Assembly: GCA_031295725.1 (NCBI GenBank) | Contig: JAUMNV010000127.1 | Location: 1-15,058 of the forward strand | DNA length: 15,058 bases | Direction of reading: 5' to 3' | Source of the DNA: Collinsella sp. | Lineage (GTDB): Bacteria; Actinomycetota; Coriobacteriia; Coriobacteriales; Coriobacteriaceae | Shown here: in pieces, positions 13,851-15,058 of the stretch | Layout: every line of letters begins with the position of its first letter | How positions within the stretch are numbered: the stretch's first letter is position 1 | Notes under the pieces: model-generated | What the model was told of the DNA's origin: nothing | The model's database searches: none | What the model saw: only the letters and a program-made list of their open reading frames with translations | Made by a program: the position numbers and the translations under genes

Positions 13851-14000
13851 CTAGCGGGTCTCTTTGTGCAGCGTGTGGTGACGGCACCAGGGGCAATACT
13901 TCTTGATCTCCATACGATCAGGCATGGTCGACTTGTTCTTGGTGGTCGTATAGTTGCGGCGCTTGCACTCAGTGCACGCAAGAGTAACTAGAGTACGCAT
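13851..14000 (-). CDS. rpmG: 50S ribosomal protein L33 (zinc-binding form)
   Basis: The 49-residue protein is ribosomal protein L33, located near the E site of the large subunit. It begins MRTLVTLACTECKRRNYTTT and ends in the basic HHTLHKETR. Two CxxC pairs (Cys9/Cys12 and Cys36/Cys39) mark it as the zinc-ribbon form rather than the zinc-independent paralogue. The ATG at 14000 is preceded by AAAGG and AGGA elements. It is the first gene of the operon and follows the promoter by about 40 bases of leader. The gene is too short for ordinary ORF cut-offs but is clear. Confidence 0.97.
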   Translation of the reverse strand: MRTLVTLACTECKRRNYTTTKNKSTMPDRMEIKKYCPWCRHHTLHKETR

Positions 14001-14024
14001 GTATCCTGAACCTTTCATTTCCGC

Positions 14025-14034
14025 CCCGTACGGG
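14025..14034. repeat. CCCGTACGGG palindrome in the rpmG leader
   Basis: A perfect 10-base palindrome lies just after the predicted transcription start of the rpmG operon. It could be a protein-binding site or a small leader hairpin. Its function is not known. Confidence 0.3.
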
Positions 14035-14045
14035 CACGAGTTGAT

Positions 14046-14075
14046 ACTTTATCAGCTCTACGTAAGTACTGTCAA
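14046..14075 (-). promoter_or_regulatory. promoter of the rpmG-tRNA-Trp-secE-nusG-rplKA operon
   Basis: On the minus strand a consensus TTGACA (14075-14070) is followed after 18 bases by TAAAGT (14051-14046). Initiation would fall near 14039, giving a leader of about 40 bases before rpmG. Between this promoter and the tuf terminator (14080-14220) I see no gene or clear structure. Confidence 0.7.
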
Positions 14076-14216
14076 CGAAAACCTCGAATCAATTGGTTCT
14101 CGGTGAACCCATTCATATTTGGAACACATCAATGGAGCCAACGAGATCTAATCGACGGTGCAGCCAGGACCATTATCGATCCTCTCGACACCAGCAACGG
14201 CTCAATATCCATTGCA

Positions 14217-14252
14217 GAAAAGAACCCGGCACCCATATAAGTGCCGGGTTCT
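14217..14252 (-). terminator. terminator after tuf
   Basis: AGAACCCGGCAC (14221-14232) and GTGCCGGGTTCT (14241-14252) form a perfect 12-bp stem with an 8-base loop. On the minus strand it runs into TTTTC. It lies 27 bases past the tuf stop codon. Confidence 0.88.
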
Positions 14253-14279
14253 CTAAGTCAGCTATATCAAGGAGCTAAT

Positions 14280-15058
14280 TTACTCAATGATCGTGGAGAC
14301 GATGCCCGAACCGACGGTGTGGCCACCCTCGCGGATAGCGAAGCGCAGGCCCTCCTCCATGGCGATCGGGTGGATGAGGTCGCCCTCGATGGTGATGTGG
14401 TCACCAGGCATAGCCATCTCGGTGCCCTCGGGGAGCTTGACCGTACCGGTAACGTCGGTGGTACGGAAGTAGAACTGAGGACGGTAGTTGTTGAAGAAGG
14501 GGGTATGACGGCCGCCCTCGTCCTTGGACAGGACGTACACCTGACCGGTGAACTTGGTGTGGGGATGGATGGAACCGGGCTTGGACAGAACCTGGCCGCG
14601 CTCGATGTCGGTCTTGGCGACGCCGCGCAGCAGGCAGCCCACGTTATCGCCGGCCTCGACGTAGTCCAGAGTCTTACGGAACATCTCCATAGAGGTGACG
14701 ACGGTCTTCTTCTTCTCGTCGGTCAGACCAACGATCTCGACCTCCTCGCCGGCCTTCAGCTGGCCGCGCTCCACACGGCCGGTGGCGACGGTGCCGCGGC
14801 CGGAGATGGTGAACACGTCCTCGACGGGCATCAGGAAGGGCTGGTCGGCCTTACGGTCGGGGGTGGGGATATAGTCGTCGACAGCGTCCATCAGCTCCTT
14901 GATGCAGGCGAAGTCAGGATCGTCCACGCCGCCCTCACAGGTCAGAGCGTTCAGAGCAGAGCCCTTGATGATGGGGATCTCGTCGCCGGGGAACTCATAG
15001 CCGGACAGGGTCTCACGGACCTCCATCTCCACCAGCTCCAGCAGCTCCTCGTCGTCCA
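14280..15058 (-). CDS. tuf: elongation factor Tu (3' part; start outside the window)
   Basis: About 258 C-terminal residues of EF-Tu are present, corresponding roughly to residue 140 onward. They cover the end of the GTPase domain (GSALNALTC), then domain 2 (VFTISGRGTVATGRVERG, VGLLR-type sequence as VGCLLRGV) and domain 3 (HTPFFNNYRPQFYFRTTDVTG, ending GSGIVSTIIE). EF-Tu carries aminoacyl-tRNA to the ribosome. The P-loop and switch regions lie beyond the window edge. Codon use is strongly biased, as expected for a very highly expressed gene. It ends at its own terminator upstream of the rpmG operon. Confidence 0.98.
   Translation of the reverse strand, partial: DDEELLELVEMEVRETLSGYEFPGDEIPIIKGSALNALTCEGGVDDPDFACIKELMDAVDDYIPTPDRKADQPFLMPVEDVFTISGRGTVATGRVERGQLKAGEEVEIVGLTDEKKKTVVTSMEMFRKTLDYVEAGDNVGCLLRGVAKTDIERGQVLSKPGSIHPHTKFTGQVYVLSKDEGGRHTPFFNNYRPQFYFRTTDVTGTVKLPEGTEMAMPGDHITIEGDLIHPIAMEEGLRFAIREGGHTVGSGIVSTIIE

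Noticed and set aside
1..15058. CRISPR arrays, prophage genes or insertion-sequence transposases
   Set aside because: No regularly spaced direct repeats and no transposase, integrase or phage proteins were seen in any frame.

Overview
This window looks like a chromosomal segment of a high-GC Gram-positive gut actinobacterium, most likely Collinsella or a close relative in the Coriobacteriia. This rests on G/C-rich third codon positions, GGAGG-type ribosome binding sites, the set of genes, and general resemblance of the proteins. The genus is inference because no search was run. All complete genes appear intact; one short secreted-protein remnant appears to have lost its start codon.

Left part (1-4431): a minus-strand alpha/beta-hydrolase (96-995) is divergent from a stand-alone PTS glucose-type EIIA gene (1239-1802), which has its own promoter, a LacI-type palindrome and a strong terminator. 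Next come asnS (asparaginyl-tRNA synthetase) with a strong terminator, and a WYL-type HTH regulator preceded by nested inverted repeats. A 22-bp inverted repeat occupies the first 69 bases.

Middle part (4501-7525): a three-gene ABC importer operon. It encodes a substrate-binding lipoprotein with a twin-arginine-like signal, a permease, and an ATPase that overlaps the permease by 8 bases. The set matches the TrpXYZ-type family (PF04392 binding proteins). A terminator-like hairpin between the binding-protein and permease genes probably lowers expression of the membrane components.

Next block (7540-11346): a short secreted-protein remnant, an MscS-type channel, and a two-gene unit. The unit encodes a cytosolic fusion of a ParB-like domain to a BMP/PnrA-like ligand-binding domain, followed by a metallophosphoesterase with an ATGA overlap. 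This unit is the least understood part of the window and the best candidate for an uncharacterised signalling system. Four 3'-end hairpins here share an AAAGGG(G)ACA core, which suggests a repeated palindrome family recruited as terminators.

Right part (11358-15058), all minus strand: the conserved translation/secretion cluster, read as tuf (partial), terminator, promoter, rpmG, tRNA-Trp(CCA), secE, nusG, rplK, rplA, terminator. It converges on the metallophosphoesterase gene, with two terminators back to back between them.
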